NCBI GenBank assembly: GCA_016296205.1
Contig: JAEDJS010000016.1
Location: forward strand, 1 to 34,648
Direction of reading: 5' to 3'
Source: Treponema sp.
GTDB taxonomy: Bacteria; Spirochaetota; Spirochaetia; Treponematales; Treponemataceae
DNA length: 34,648 nt
The position numbers were made by a program, and so were the translations under genes. The notes under the pieces were generated by a model. The model was not told the DNA's origin and did no database searches. It was given only the letters and a program-made list of their open reading frames with translations. Positions 1-8,277 of the stretch are shown here, piece by piece. The stretch's first letter is position 1; the number at the start of each line of letters is the position of its first letter.

Positions 1-675
1 AAAATTGATTTCAGTGATGAAACACCAGAGCCTATTGAAAAATCATCTTTTGACTTTGAACCAATAATCAGTAAAACTCAGGAAGCAGATTCAATTACAG
101 AAGATGCAGATGAAAAACAAGACCAAGCTGAACAACCAGAAATTAAGCTGGATAATGCAGTTCAGGAACAGGAAGAAATAACATACTCAGAAATCAACTC
201 ACCTAAAGAAAAAAATGCAATCCATGTGCTTCAGGATAAATTGAATTTCTCTAGTTCAAATTTGGAAGATATTTCACTTGTAAAAATCTGCATTAGAAAT
301 CTGGAAAATTATTCTATGTTTGAAGACCAGATTGAAGATTTAATATTCGAGGTATACAAAAACCGGGACTTGATATTTAAAACTAACACAGATGAATTTT
401 CAATTATTGAACCAAATACAAATATAGACAGTTCTATAGAAACAGCAAACGAAATTTATCTTAAACTTAATGATTATATTGCAGAACAGCAGATTGATGT
501 TCAAATTAATATTGGAATTACATCAAGAAGTGAACGAATAATAAGTGCAGAAAAATTTTCTAAAGAAGCAGAACAGGCATTGTTACATTCAATGCAGAAC
601 AAAGACAGCCCGATTATTGCTTACAGAATTGATGTTCAGAAATACAGAAATTATTTAAGTTCCGGCGAACTGTAA
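1..675 (+). CDS. C-terminal part of a protein with a degenerate GGDEF-like domain (start outside window)
   Basis: The frame is open from the first base, so the N-terminus lies outside the window. The first ~70 residues are acidic and Glu/Gln/Asp-rich and look like a disordered linker. From about residue 85 the sequence has the layout of a GGDEF domain: a strand near LVKICIRNL, the signature position reading NTDEFSII instead of GGDEF-[AS]-I-I, then NIGITS and a helix with KEAEQALLHS that matches the usual SIGIS...A..AL block. Loss of both signature glycines argues against diguanylate cyclase activity; a binding or structural role is an inference. A GTG at 226 is an internal codon and there is no reason to start there. 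The stop lies only 8 bases from the stop of the convergent lipoprotein gene. The family call is moderate; the reading frame is secure. Confidence 0.72.
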   Translation, partial: KIDFSDETPEPIEKSSFDFEPIISKTQEADSITEDADEKQDQAEQPEIKLDNAVQEQEEITYSEINSPKEKNAIHVLQDKLNFSSSNLEDISLVKICIRNLENYSMFEDQIEDLIFEVYKNRDLIFKTNTDEFSIIEPNTNIDSSIETANEIYLKLNDYIAEQQIDVQINIGITSRSERIISAEKFSKEAEQALLHSMQNKDSPIIAYRIDVQKYRNYLSSGEL

Positions 676-683
676 TTTTTAGA

Positions 684-1313
684 TTATTTATTTGCTTTTT
701 CTGAAGTATCTTTTGTTTCAAATTTCTCCGGATTTTCCAGATAATCTGCAAGCTTAGACTGGATTTCTACAATGTTTTTATCAGCAGGAAATTTTTCTTT
801 TAGAATATAAAAGTTTTTTTCTGCCAGTTCGTATTTGGAATCAGAAATAAGAAGTGCTGTATAATTAACAAGAACAGAAACATCTTCCGGATATTTTTCT
901 GCAAGATTTTTGTAAAAAGCAATTGCTTTGTTTGTATCTCCACCCATGGCGTAAACATAAGCAAGGCTCATTTTTAAACTCAAATTATCTGGATCTTTGG
1001 CCACAAGAGATTCGTAAATTTTAGCCGCATTTGAATAATCTTTAGAAAGAGCATAGCATCTCCCAATTTTATAATTGCAGCTGTTGGCTATAGATTTATC
1101 ATTCATGGCAAGTTTGTAATATTCAATAGCCTTATTGTAATTTTTTAAACCTTCATAACCTTGGGCAATGTTAAAATATTCAGCAGAAATATTTTTATAG
1201 ACAACAGCTTTTTTTCCAGGAATAAAATAAGTTGACTGGCATGAAACCAGGAGAGAAAATGTTAAAACAAAAATTAAAACTGATAATTTAGTAAAAATAT
1301 TTCTGCCTTTCAT
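684..1313 (-). CDS. TPR-repeat lipoprotein
   Basis: A 209-residue protein with a lipoprotein signal: basic start, hydrophobic stretch, and lipobox LVSC with the acylated cysteine at residue 25. The rest is helical and built of TPR-like units: AEYFNIAQGYEGLKNYNKAI, CYALSKDYSNAAKIYESL, AYVYAMGGDTNKAIAFYKNL and a weaker fourth near KYELAEKNF. It is probably membrane-anchored on the periplasmic side and mediates protein contacts; the partner is unknown. It is the last gene of the leftward block, 18 bases after the phosphoribosyltransferase-like gene, so it probably shares that transcript. The SD is weak (TGGA region). Its end nearly touches the convergent gene. Confidence 0.85.
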   Translation of the reverse strand: MKGRNIFTKLSVLIFVLTFSLLVSCQSTYFIPGKKAVVYKNISAEYFNIAQGYEGLKNYNKAIEYYKLAMNDKSIANSCNYKIGRCYALSKDYSNAAKIYESLVAKDPDNLSLKMSLAYVYAMGGDTNKAIAFYKNLAEKYPEDVSVLVNYTALLISDSKYELAEKNFYILKEKFPADKNIVEIQSKLADYLENPEKFETKDTSEKANK

Positions 1314-1331
1314 TGCTATTCCAGATAAAAA

Positions 1332-2375
1332 TTAAAGTGCACCAAGAACAGTATTTTCTATTGTTCTAATCTGATTTTTATACAAGTGACATGTATTCAA
1401 TCCATAATCAGCAATAAGTTGAATAATATTCCGTGGACTGTCATGGGTATCTTTACCATTAAGTCTATCTCCGGCATCACCAAGTCCTGGAAGAATATAA
1501 GCACTTTTGTTCATTACAGGATCCATCCAGAGTGTATAGCAAGTACAATTTTCAAGAGCCCGGGTAACTCTAAGACTTCCTTTAAGAGCAGAAATAACGT
1601 TAAAGAATTTAATACTTTTAGGTTTAATTCCCTGATCCTGCAAATATTTAACAACAGTAACAAGAGAGCCACCAGTAGCATTCATTGGATCTGCAAAAAT
1701 TAAATCTTTACCATCAAGTTCTTCCAGGTTAAAGAATGAATTTTTAAGATTCAAAATATACTGCATATCGTTTTCTTTCTTTGTATCATCACGGGAAATC
1801 TTAAAAAGAGCAAATGGTGTAACATATCCATTTGATGAAAATTCTTCGATTTCCTTAGACATAATCATACTTGGAAGAAGTGCTCCCCTAAGCATAACAC
1901 ACATAACAGAGTTTTCGATTTTTGAATCAATATTGGGAATCTTGTGAACAGCATAATTCTGCACTGGATTTGTAACTGGTGTCTTTACAACAAGATGACC
2001 TTTTTTATCTGTCTTCTGATCAGTAAAAGCAAGTCTAAAAAGCATTTCGTATGCTCTCTGACTGTAATAAACAAATTCATCATGGTCTGTATTAACATCC
2101 CGAAGTTTTGCAATTACACGGCTTGCTTCGGCCTGAGCTCCAACTTCACTTTCAAAAGAAAAAACTTTGATATTAGGGTTCTTTGCACAGATTTCCTGCA
2201 TTTTATGCCCCATGTCATTGAAACCTTCTATAATTTTTTCTTCATTTTTTGGTTCCATGTACGTCATTGTGTTATCGTACATTTCTTCCAGAGCTTTAAG
2301 ATCTGCATTATCTTCTGCTGTAAGGTAGCCGTCCAAATCTTCTGCTTTAAGAATTATTTTATCTGTATACTTCAT
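1332..2375 (-). CDS. Uracil phosphoribosyltransferase-like protein with N-terminal extension
   Basis: The C-terminal two thirds carry uracil phosphoribosyltransferase hallmarks: LRDVNTDHDEF...YEMLFRL (like the LRxxxT...YE segment), VMLRGALLPS (like ILRAGL), the PRPP loop FADPMNATGGS, and PGLGDAGDRLNG near the C-terminus, which in UPRTases contacts uracil. The expected reaction is uracil + PRPP to UMP (salvage). It is longer than a typical ~210-residue UPRTase: about 85 extra residues precede the domain and about 40 follow PGLGDAGDR. I start at the ATG at 2375, giving 347 residues, because GGAGGT lies 5 bases upstream; an in-frame start at 2411 would overlap the preceding lipoprotein gene. Substrate specificity is inferred from motifs only. 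Confidence 0.85.
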   Translation of the reverse strand: MKYTDKIILKAEDLDGYLTAEDNADLKALEEMYDNTMTYMEPKNEEKIIEGFNDMGHKMQEICAKNPNIKVFSFESEVGAQAEASRVIAKLRDVNTDHDEFVYYSQRAYEMLFRLAFTDQKTDKKGHLVVKTPVTNPVQNYAVHKIPNIDSKIENSVMCVMLRGALLPSMIMSKEIEEFSSNGYVTPFALFKISRDDTKKENDMQYILNLKNSFFNLEELDGKDLIFADPMNATGGSLVTVVKYLQDQGIKPKSIKFFNVISALKGSLRVTRALENCTCYTLWMDPVMNKSAYILPGLGDAGDRLNGKDTHDSPRNIIQLIADYGLNTCHLYKNQIRTIENTVLGAL

Positions 2376-2391
2376 CTTTACCTCCAATTTT

Positions 2392-3315
2392 TTATTCATC
2401 TTTAATAACAAAATGCTTAGTTTTGTAATTTTGTCTGTTAAACAAATCCATAATCTGTTTTTCGCTAACAGGAATTCCTTTTACCATAATTGTATTTTGA
2501 TTTGTCTGATATGCCGAAGCACCCATCATTCTAAGTGAAAGAGTAATTGAATTCATAATAAAATTCATTGATTTTGATTCACTTAATTCAATTGCAAAAT
2601 CAAGCTCGTACTTCCCTGAATCTTTTGGCTGACCAATCATTTGACGCAAATTACCGTAGATTGCTCTGGAATTAACATTGATAGAAGAACCAATCAGATT
2701 CTGAAGATATTGACCGGGTTTTGTAATATAAACAAGAATTTCATCATTGTCCTGACCTATCCAGTTAAAAGGAGTAAAATCAGAAAGTTGAACTTCCCGG
2801 GTAAATTTTTCAAGTACCGGATAAAGATTCTGGGCAGCGCAAATCAAACTTTCCTGAGGAAACGAAAGCTGGAAACTGTTGCCGTCCATAGAATAATAAT
2901 CTATAGATGGATATTTTGTATCTTTAAATTCATACTTCTGCTTTTCAAAACCATTTTTCTTTGTAAGAACAGCTTTTTGTGCAATTCCAGGGAATGAACC
3001 TTTTGCAGAAATTTGCAGGCGGGCTCTATCCTTTGGAGTAGAAAGACCAGCATAAAGAACATCAATTCTCTCTACAATTTTCTTTGCATCCTGTTCCGAA
3101 ATACCTTCTGCCTTTGATGAAAGAATTTTTGAAGTAAGGTCAACATAATTTTTAGCCGGGACACTTACATAAATACTGGAATCTTTATCTAAAAGTGATA
3201 GAGGATGAATGTTTGATTCTTCTACTGGTGGGCTTTTACAAGATACAACAGAAATCAGTGTAGCACAAACAGAAACTGCTGCCAATGTTTTAAAAAATTT
3301 TGAAATCCTTCTCAT
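2392..3315 (-). CDS. TP0453-like outer-membrane-associated lipoprotein
   Basis: A 307-residue lipoprotein with an N-terminal signal and lipobox VVSC (Cys26). After the cysteine come a short linker, HPLSLLDKDSSIYVSVP, and alternating amphipathic helices and strands. Size, the DSSIYVSVP start and the position directly after ileS fit the T. pallidum TP0453 family. From memory, those proteins are lipoproteins of the inner leaflet of the outer membrane with amphipathic helices that insert in lipid. No enzyme motif is visible. The SD is AAGGAG, 8 bases from the ATG. A strong hairpin plus U-run lies just upstream, between the ileS stop and this start. The assignment is from motif style and synteny, not alignment. 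Confidence 0.72.
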   Translation of the reverse strand: MRRISKFFKTLAAVSVCATLISVVSCKSPPVEESNIHPLSLLDKDSSIYVSVPAKNYVDLTSKILSSKAEGISEQDAKKIVERIDVLYAGLSTPKDRARLQISAKGSFPGIAQKAVLTKKNGFEKQKYEFKDTKYPSIDYYSMDGNSFQLSFPQESLICAAQNLYPVLEKFTREVQLSDFTPFNWIGQDNDEILVYITKPGQYLQNLIGSSINVNSRAIYGNLRQMIGQPKDSGKYELDFAIELSESKSMNFIMNSITLSLRMMGASAYQTNQNTIMVKGIPVSEKQIMDLFNRQNYKTKHFVIKDE

Positions 3316-3332
3316 GAGAATGACTCCTTGTC

Positions 3333-3375
3333 AAAAAATTGGGAGCAACAAACTATTGATTAATTCATTGCTCCC
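3333..3375 (-). terminator. Hairpin + U-run after ileS, also the leader of the downstream lipoprotein gene
   Basis: On the minus strand GGGAGCAA and TTGCTCCC pair perfectly over 8 bp (loop ~19 bases) and are followed by AA and six T. This is a good intrinsic terminator for ileS. The lipoprotein SD follows within a few bases of the T-run, and the only promoter-like -10 lies upstream of the hairpin, so the same hairpin would sit at the 5' end of the lipoprotein mRNA. Confidence 0.75.
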
Positions 3376-3379
3376 AGTA

Positions 3380-3385
3380 ATTATA
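3380..3385 (-). promoter_or_regulatory. Extended -10 element upstream of the TP0453-like gene
   Basis: The minus strand reads TGT-TATAAT, a consensus extended -10, just after the ileS stop. No good -35 is visible at 17 bases. The predicted start (~3373) falls on the first bases of the 3341-3375 hairpin, giving a leader of ~58 bases. Confidence 0.5.
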
Positions 3386-3394
3386 ACACGAAAA

Positions 3395-6300
3395 TTAAGC
3401 TTTTGTTACTTCAATTGTCCATTTTTTATCATCACTTTCGATTTCAACTTTATTGGCACTTTCGGTCCACTGGGCTTCAAGAGTCAAAGTTTCTGAAGTA
3501 ATAAATTCCTTGAACATTTGGAATGCAGCCTTAAGTTCATCATCTCCGTTAACCTTAAGATTGATTCTGTCTGTAATCTCAAATCCACTTTCTTTGCGGA
3601 GATTTTGCACTCCACGGATAAGATCACGGGCATAACCTTCTTTCTTGAGGCTGTCTGTAATTTTAGTATCAAGGCCAACAGTAAGAGTTCCTTCATTGAT
3701 GATTTTAAGATCTTCTTTTTCTTTGCGTTCAATGATTGTATTTTCTTCGTTAAGTTCAACTTCTTCACCGTCAACTTTTACTGTAAGCTTCTGACCGTTA
3801 AGCATTGAAGCAATCTGATCGTTTGTAAGCTTAACAATTTCGGCAGCGGCAAGTTTCATTTTACCGCCCAGCTGTTTACCAAGAACACGGAAGTTTGCCT
3901 TTGCTGAATATTCAACAAGTTCATCTTCTTTTTCGTGGAAAATAACTTCCTTAACGTTAAGTTCTTCTGCAATTGTATCTTTCATTGAATCAAGAACTTT
4001 TCTTTCTTCTCCATTGCGTGTAACAAGAGCAACACTCTGCAATGGCTGGCGGTTCTTAAGGTTGTAAGTATTTCTCAAAGAACGTCCCATTGAAACTGTT
4101 TTCTGAACGCTGGCCATCTGGAATTCCAGTTCTTCATCATGGAATTTTTCATTGTAAACAGGGTAATCACACAAATGAACACTTTCTTTGTCTTCTGCTG
4201 TTTTAAGATTCTGCCACATTGTTTCTGTAAGGAACGGAATAAATGGAGCGGCTACCAGACAGAAGGTTTTAAGTGCATTGTAAAGTGATGCGTATGCTTC
4301 CATTTTGTCGCTGTCGTTTCCACTTTTCCAGAATCGTCTGCGGTTACGGCGAATGTACCAGTTGTTAATCTGGTCAATAAGAGAAAGCATTGGGTCAATT
4401 GCAGCACTAAGGTCATAATCATCCAGAGCAGCTGTAACTTCTTTAACCATTTTCTGTGTTACGCTCAAAAGCCATTTATCAAGAGGATTTGATGGAAGCT
4501 TGTCATCAAATTCGTGTCCAGTACAAGTTACTCCATCAACATTTGCATACTGAACAAAGAATGAGTAAGAGTTCCACAATGGAAGAATAATACTCTTGAT
4601 TACTTCACGTACACCGTCATCTGAATATTTAAGGTCATCTGCTTTTACAACAGCACTGTGCATAAGGAACAGACGCAATGCATCTGCACCAAACATATTA
4701 ATTGCTTCAACTGGATCTGTGTAATTCTTGAGAGACTTACTCATTTTGCGTCCGTCAGAAGCAAGAACAAGACCGTTTACAATACAATTCTTAAATGCTG
4801 GCTTATCAAAAAGGCTTGAAGCAAGAACAGTAAGAGTATAGAACCATCCGCGAGTCTGATCCAAACCTTCAGAAATGAAATCAGCTGGGAAATGGCTGTC
4901 AAAGTATTCTTTGTTTTCAAAAGGATAATGCTGCTGTGCATAAGGCATTGATCCACTTTCAAACCAGCAGTCAAAAACTTCTGGAATACGTTTCATTGTT
5001 CCCTTTCCGCATTTCTTACATGGAAAAGTGATTTTATCTACAAACTGTTTGTGCAAATCTTCTGGATATGTTCCACTAAGTTCTTTAAGTTCTTCACGGC
5101 TGCCAACACAAATGCGATTGTTACATTCAGGATCATCACACTTCCAGATTGGAATAGGATTACCCCAGTAACGGTTACGGCTGATTGCCCAGTCCCGGGA
5201 ACCTGCAAGCCATTTACCAAAACGACCATCTTTAATGTGAGAAGGCTGCCATTTAATCTGGCTGTTTGCTTTAAGAAGAGAATCGTGATTGTCTGCAACT
5301 TTTACAAACCATGAACCAATTCCACGGTAAATAAGTGGTGAACTACATCTCCAGCAATGTGGATACTGGTGCTGAACAGTTTCACGCTTTACAAGTTTAC
5401 CTTCTTTCTTAAGGCGATCCATAATATCTTTGTCTGCATCCTTTACAAATATTCCTTCATAATCAGGAACTTCTTTTGTAAATTTACATTCTGCATCCAA
5501 TGGCTGAACATTTGGAACTCCACTGCCACGGAACACTTTATTGTCTTCTTCACCAAATGCCGGTGCAATATGAACAATACCTGTACCATCTTCTGTAGAG
5601 ACATAGTCAGCATTGAACATTCTGAAAGCACCCTTTTCACATGGCTGGCCAGATTTTTCTGAACAAACAGAAGGATCTGCCAAGTCTGCAAAATATGGGA
5701 AAAGAGGTTCATAAGTTGAATCAATCAACTCCTTACCTGTATGACTCCAGAGAATTTCATAATCTTCTTCGTTCTTAAAATATGAAGGAACTCTAGCCTT
5801 TGCAAAAATGTATTTAGTACCGTCAGATTTGTCCTTAATTTTTACATATTCAACTTCCGGACCCATACAAAGACCAAGATTGCTTGGCAAAGTCCATGGA
5901 GTTGTTGTCCATGCAATAAAGTAAGTATTTTCAAGATCATTATCGCCGATTGCAGCAGGCAAAGTTTTTACTTTAAACCGAATTGTAACTGCCGGGTCCT
6001 GTTTGTCTTTATACCCTTGAGCAAGTTCATGGCTTGAAAGAACTGTTGAACAGCGGGGACAATAAGGAAGAATATACTGCCCTTCATAAATCATGTTTTT
6101 ATCCCAGAGACTTTTTGCAACCCACCAGATTGATTCCATAAAGTCAGGATTCATTGTTTTGTAGTCATGATCAAAATCTACCCAGCGGCCCATACGAGTA
6201 ATTGTTTTGCGCCATTCCGAAGTATATTTAAGAACAGAAGCACGGCATTTTTCGTTAAAGTTTGCAATACCGTATTCTTCGATTTCATGTTTTGAGTTAA

Positions 6301-6604
6301 GTCCAAGTTCTTTTTCAATAAGGTTTTCTACAGGGAGCCCGTGACAGTCCCAGCCAAAACGGCGTTCAACCTTTTTACCTTTCATTGTCTGGTAACGAGG
6401 AATAATGTCCTTGATAGTTGACGGAATGAAATGTCCAAAATGAGGAAGACCTGTTGCAAATGGAGGTCCGTCATAGAATGTAAATTCTTCACATCCTTCT
6501 CTCTGGTCAAGTGATTTTTTGAAAACATCATTTTTCTGCCAGAATTCAAGGATTTCTTCTTCCTGCTTCGGAAAGTTTACTTTTGAATCAACCTGCTTAT
6601 ACAT
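3395..6604 (-). CDS. ileS: Isoleucyl-tRNA synthetase, type 2
   Basis: A 1069-residue class I aminoacyl-tRNA synthetase that charges tRNA-Ile with isoleucine. The HIGH motif is PFATGLPHFGH (HFGH at 55-58) and the KMSKS motif is GRKMSKSLKN (~618). Cys pairs CPRC, CWRC, the cluster CDDPECNNRIC, and CKKC lie in and around the editing and catalytic regions. The WTTTPWTLPSN segment marks the editing domain. Length over 1000 residues, the ATGLPH form of the HIGH region and the long C-terminal domain place it with the eukaryote-like type 2 enzymes rather than the ~930-residue type 1. Type 2 enzymes are generally poorly inhibited by mupirocin (family knowledge). The SD is AAGGAG, 7 bases from the ATG. 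It follows the ABC-F gene by 11 bases, so co-transcription is likely. Confidence 0.97.
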   Translation of the reverse strand: MYKQVDSKVNFPKQEEEILEFWQKNDVFKKSLDQREGCEEFTFYDGPPFATGLPHFGHFIPSTIKDIIPRYQTMKGKKVERRFGWDCHGLPVENLIEKELGLNSKHEIEEYGIANFNEKCRASVLKYTSEWRKTITRMGRWVDFDHDYKTMNPDFMESIWWVAKSLWDKNMIYEGQYILPYCPRCSTVLSSHELAQGYKDKQDPAVTIRFKVKTLPAAIGDNDLENTYFIAWTTTPWTLPSNLGLCMGPEVEYVKIKDKSDGTKYIFAKARVPSYFKNEEDYEILWSHTGKELIDSTYEPLFPYFADLADPSVCSEKSGQPCEKGAFRMFNADYVSTEDGTGIVHIAPAFGEEDNKVFRGSGVPNVQPLDAECKFTKEVPDYEGIFVKDADKDIMDRLKKEGKLVKRETVQHQYPHCWRCSSPLIYRGIGSWFVKVADNHDSLLKANSQIKWQPSHIKDGRFGKWLAGSRDWAISRNRYWGNPIPIWKCDDPECNNRICVGSREELKELSGTYPEDLHKQFVDKITFPCKKCGKGTMKRIPEVFDCWFESGSMPYAQQHYPFENKEYFDSHFPADFISEGLDQTRGWFYTLTVLASSLFDKPAFKNCIVNGLVLASDGRKMSKSLKNYTDPVEAINMFGADALRLFLMHSAVVKADDLKYSDDGVREVIKSIILPLWNSYSFFVQYANVDGVTCTGHEFDDKLPSNPLDKWLLSVTQKMVKEVTAALDDYDLSAAIDPMLSLIDQINNWYIRRNRRRFWKSGNDSDKMEAYASLYNALKTFCLVAAPFIPFLTETMWQNLKTAEDKESVHLCDYPVYNEKFHDEELEFQMASVQKTVSMGRSLRNTYNLKNRQPLQSVALVTRNGEERKVLDSMKDTIAEELNVKEVIFHEKEDELVEYSAKANFRVLGKQLGGKMKLAAAEIVKLTNDQIASMLNGQKLTVKVDGEEVELNEENTIIERKEKEDLKIINEGTLTVGLDTKITDSLKKEGYARDLIRGVQNLRKESGFEITDRINLKVNGDDELKAAFQMFKEFITSETLTLEAQWTESANKVEIESDDKKWTIEVTKA

Positions 6605-6615
6605 TATTCTACTCC

Positions 6616-8256
6616 TTAGAATCTAATTTTTTTATCTGTTCCAGCGTAATATTCTTTGCGCATTTCTTTAATCTGGTTGTCTTTAAGGTAATCATCAAAG
6701 GGCATCATGCGGTCTATAATTCCTTTTGGTGTAATTTCAATAATTCGGTTTGCAATAGATTGAATGAATTCGTGGTCATGGCTGTTGAACAATACAACTC
6801 CAGGGAAATTAACAAGTCCCTGGTTAAGGCTTTCAATGCTTTCAAGATCAAGATGATTTGTAGGATCGTCAAGAATAAGAACATTTGCGCCACTAAGCAT
6901 CATTTTAGAAAGCATACAACGAACTTTTTCTCCACCGGACAAAACCTTAACTGGTTTAAGAGAATCGTCACCAGTAAACAGCATACGTCCCAGGAATCCG
7001 CGAACATAAGCATCGTCCTGTTCTTTAGAGAACTGTTTAAGCCAATCAGTAATATTAAGATCATTGTTGAAGAATTTATTGTTATCCCGGCCAATATAAT
7101 TGTGGCTGGTTGTCTGCCCCCATACATATTCACCGCTGTCTGCCTTGATTTCTTCGCTAATAATATCAAAAAATGCTGCTTTTGCATTCTGTTCAATTCC
7201 AACAAAAGCAACTTTTTCTCCAGGACGAATAGTAATATTAAAATTGTCAAGAAGCACAGTTCCGTCTGAATCTTTCTTGCAAAGATTTTTAACATCAAGA
7301 ACAAAGTTACCGATTGCTCTGTCTGGCTTAAAGTTTACATAAGGGAATTTTCTGCTTGTTACTGGAATATCTTCAAGTTCAAGTTTTTCAAGCATCTTTT
7401 TGCGGGAAGAAGCCTGTCCTGCTTTTGAAACATTTGAAGAAAAGCGCTGAATAAACTGCTTAAGGTCTGCAATTTTATCTTCACGTTTTTTCTGCTGGTC
7501 CTTTGCCTGTCTCTGCATAATCTGGCTCATCTGATACCAGAAATCATAGTTACCTGTAAACTGAGTAATCTTACCGTAGTCAATGTCACATGTGTAAGTA
7601 CAAACTGCATTAAGGAAGTGACGGTCATGGGAAACAACAATAACAATGTTTGGAAATTCAATAAGAAAATCTTCCAGCCATGCAATGCTTTCAAGATCAA
7701 GACCGTTTGTAGGTTCGTCAAGAATAAGAATGTCTGGATTACCAAAAATTGCCTGGGCAAGAAGAACCCGAACTTTCTGACTTTCATCAAGCTCACTCAT
7801 CATTTTGTCATGAAATTCTTCTTCAAGACCAAGACCAGAAAGCATCTGTTCAATCTGGTTCTCTGCTTCGTATCCACCGATTTCGCCAAATTCTCCCTGC
7901 ATTTCTGCGGCCTTCATTCCATCTTCATCAGAAAAATCTTCTTTGGCATAAATTGCATCAATATCTTTTTCCAGCTGATACAATTTTGGAAATCCCATTT
8001 TAACTGTTTCCTTAACACTGTAGGAATCAAACTTAAAGTGATCCTGACTAAGAACAGCCATACGTTCACCAGGAGTTATAAAAATATCACCTGTGTCATG
8101 TTCTTCTTCGCCACTAAGAACTTTAAGAAATGTTGATTTTCCAGCACCATTGGCACCAATAATACCGTAACAGTTACCTTTAATAAATTTTAAATTAACA
8201 TCCTTAAAAAGCGGACGTTCACTGAATGACAGACTTAAATCTGAAACACTGATCAT
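6616..8256 (-). CDS. ABC-F family ATPase (YkpA/YbiT-like)
   Basis: A 546-residue protein with two ABC ATPase domains, no membrane segment and a charged linker (~240-300, KKREDKIADLKQF...SSRKKMLEKL): the ABC-F layout. Such proteins act on the ribosome E site. NBD1 has Walker A GANGAGKS (34-41) and Walker B ILILDEPTNGLD (176-187), but its signature is degenerate (SELDESQKVR, 154-163, instead of LSGG). NBD2 has a broken Walker A (GIEQNAKAA, 353-361), an intact signature LSGGEKVR (439-446), and Walker B LILDDPTNHLD with Asp in place of the catalytic Glu. This leaves one canonical composite ATP site and one degenerate site. The SD is AAGGA, about 8 bases upstream. It lies between the helicase and ileS in one leftward block, which fits a translation role. 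Confidence 0.92.
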   Translation of the reverse strand: MISVSDLSLSFSERPLFKDVNLKFIKGNCYGIIGANGAGKSTFLKVLSGEEEHDTGDIFITPGERMAVLSQDHFKFDSYSVKETVKMGFPKLYQLEKDIDAIYAKEDFSDEDGMKAAEMQGEFGEIGGYEAENQIEQMLSGLGLEEEFHDKMMSELDESQKVRVLLAQAIFGNPDILILDEPTNGLDLESIAWLEDFLIEFPNIVIVVSHDRHFLNAVCTYTCDIDYGKITQFTGNYDFWYQMSQIMQRQAKDQQKKREDKIADLKQFIQRFSSNVSKAGQASSRKKMLEKLELEDIPVTSRKFPYVNFKPDRAIGNFVLDVKNLCKKDSDGTVLLDNFNITIRPGEKVAFVGIEQNAKAAFFDIISEEIKADSGEYVWGQTTSHNYIGRDNNKFFNNDLNITDWLKQFSKEQDDAYVRGFLGRMLFTGDDSLKPVKVLSGGEKVRCMLSKMMLSGANVLILDDPTNHLDLESIESLNQGLVNFPGVVLFNSHDHEFIQSIANRIIEITPKGIIDRMMPFDDYLKDNQIKEMRKEYYAGTDKKIRF

Positions 8257-8277
8257 TTGTTATTTCCTTCCCCAAAT

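Noticed and set aside
1944..2405. A 153-codon plus-strand frame rich in Phe, Cys and Ile
   Set aside because: Antisense shadow of the UPRTase-like gene, whose motifs are clear.
6583..7269. A 228-codon plus-strand frame
   Set aside because: Antisense to the ABC-F motifs on the other strand, Asn/Phe/Ile-rich composition, no protein-like pattern.
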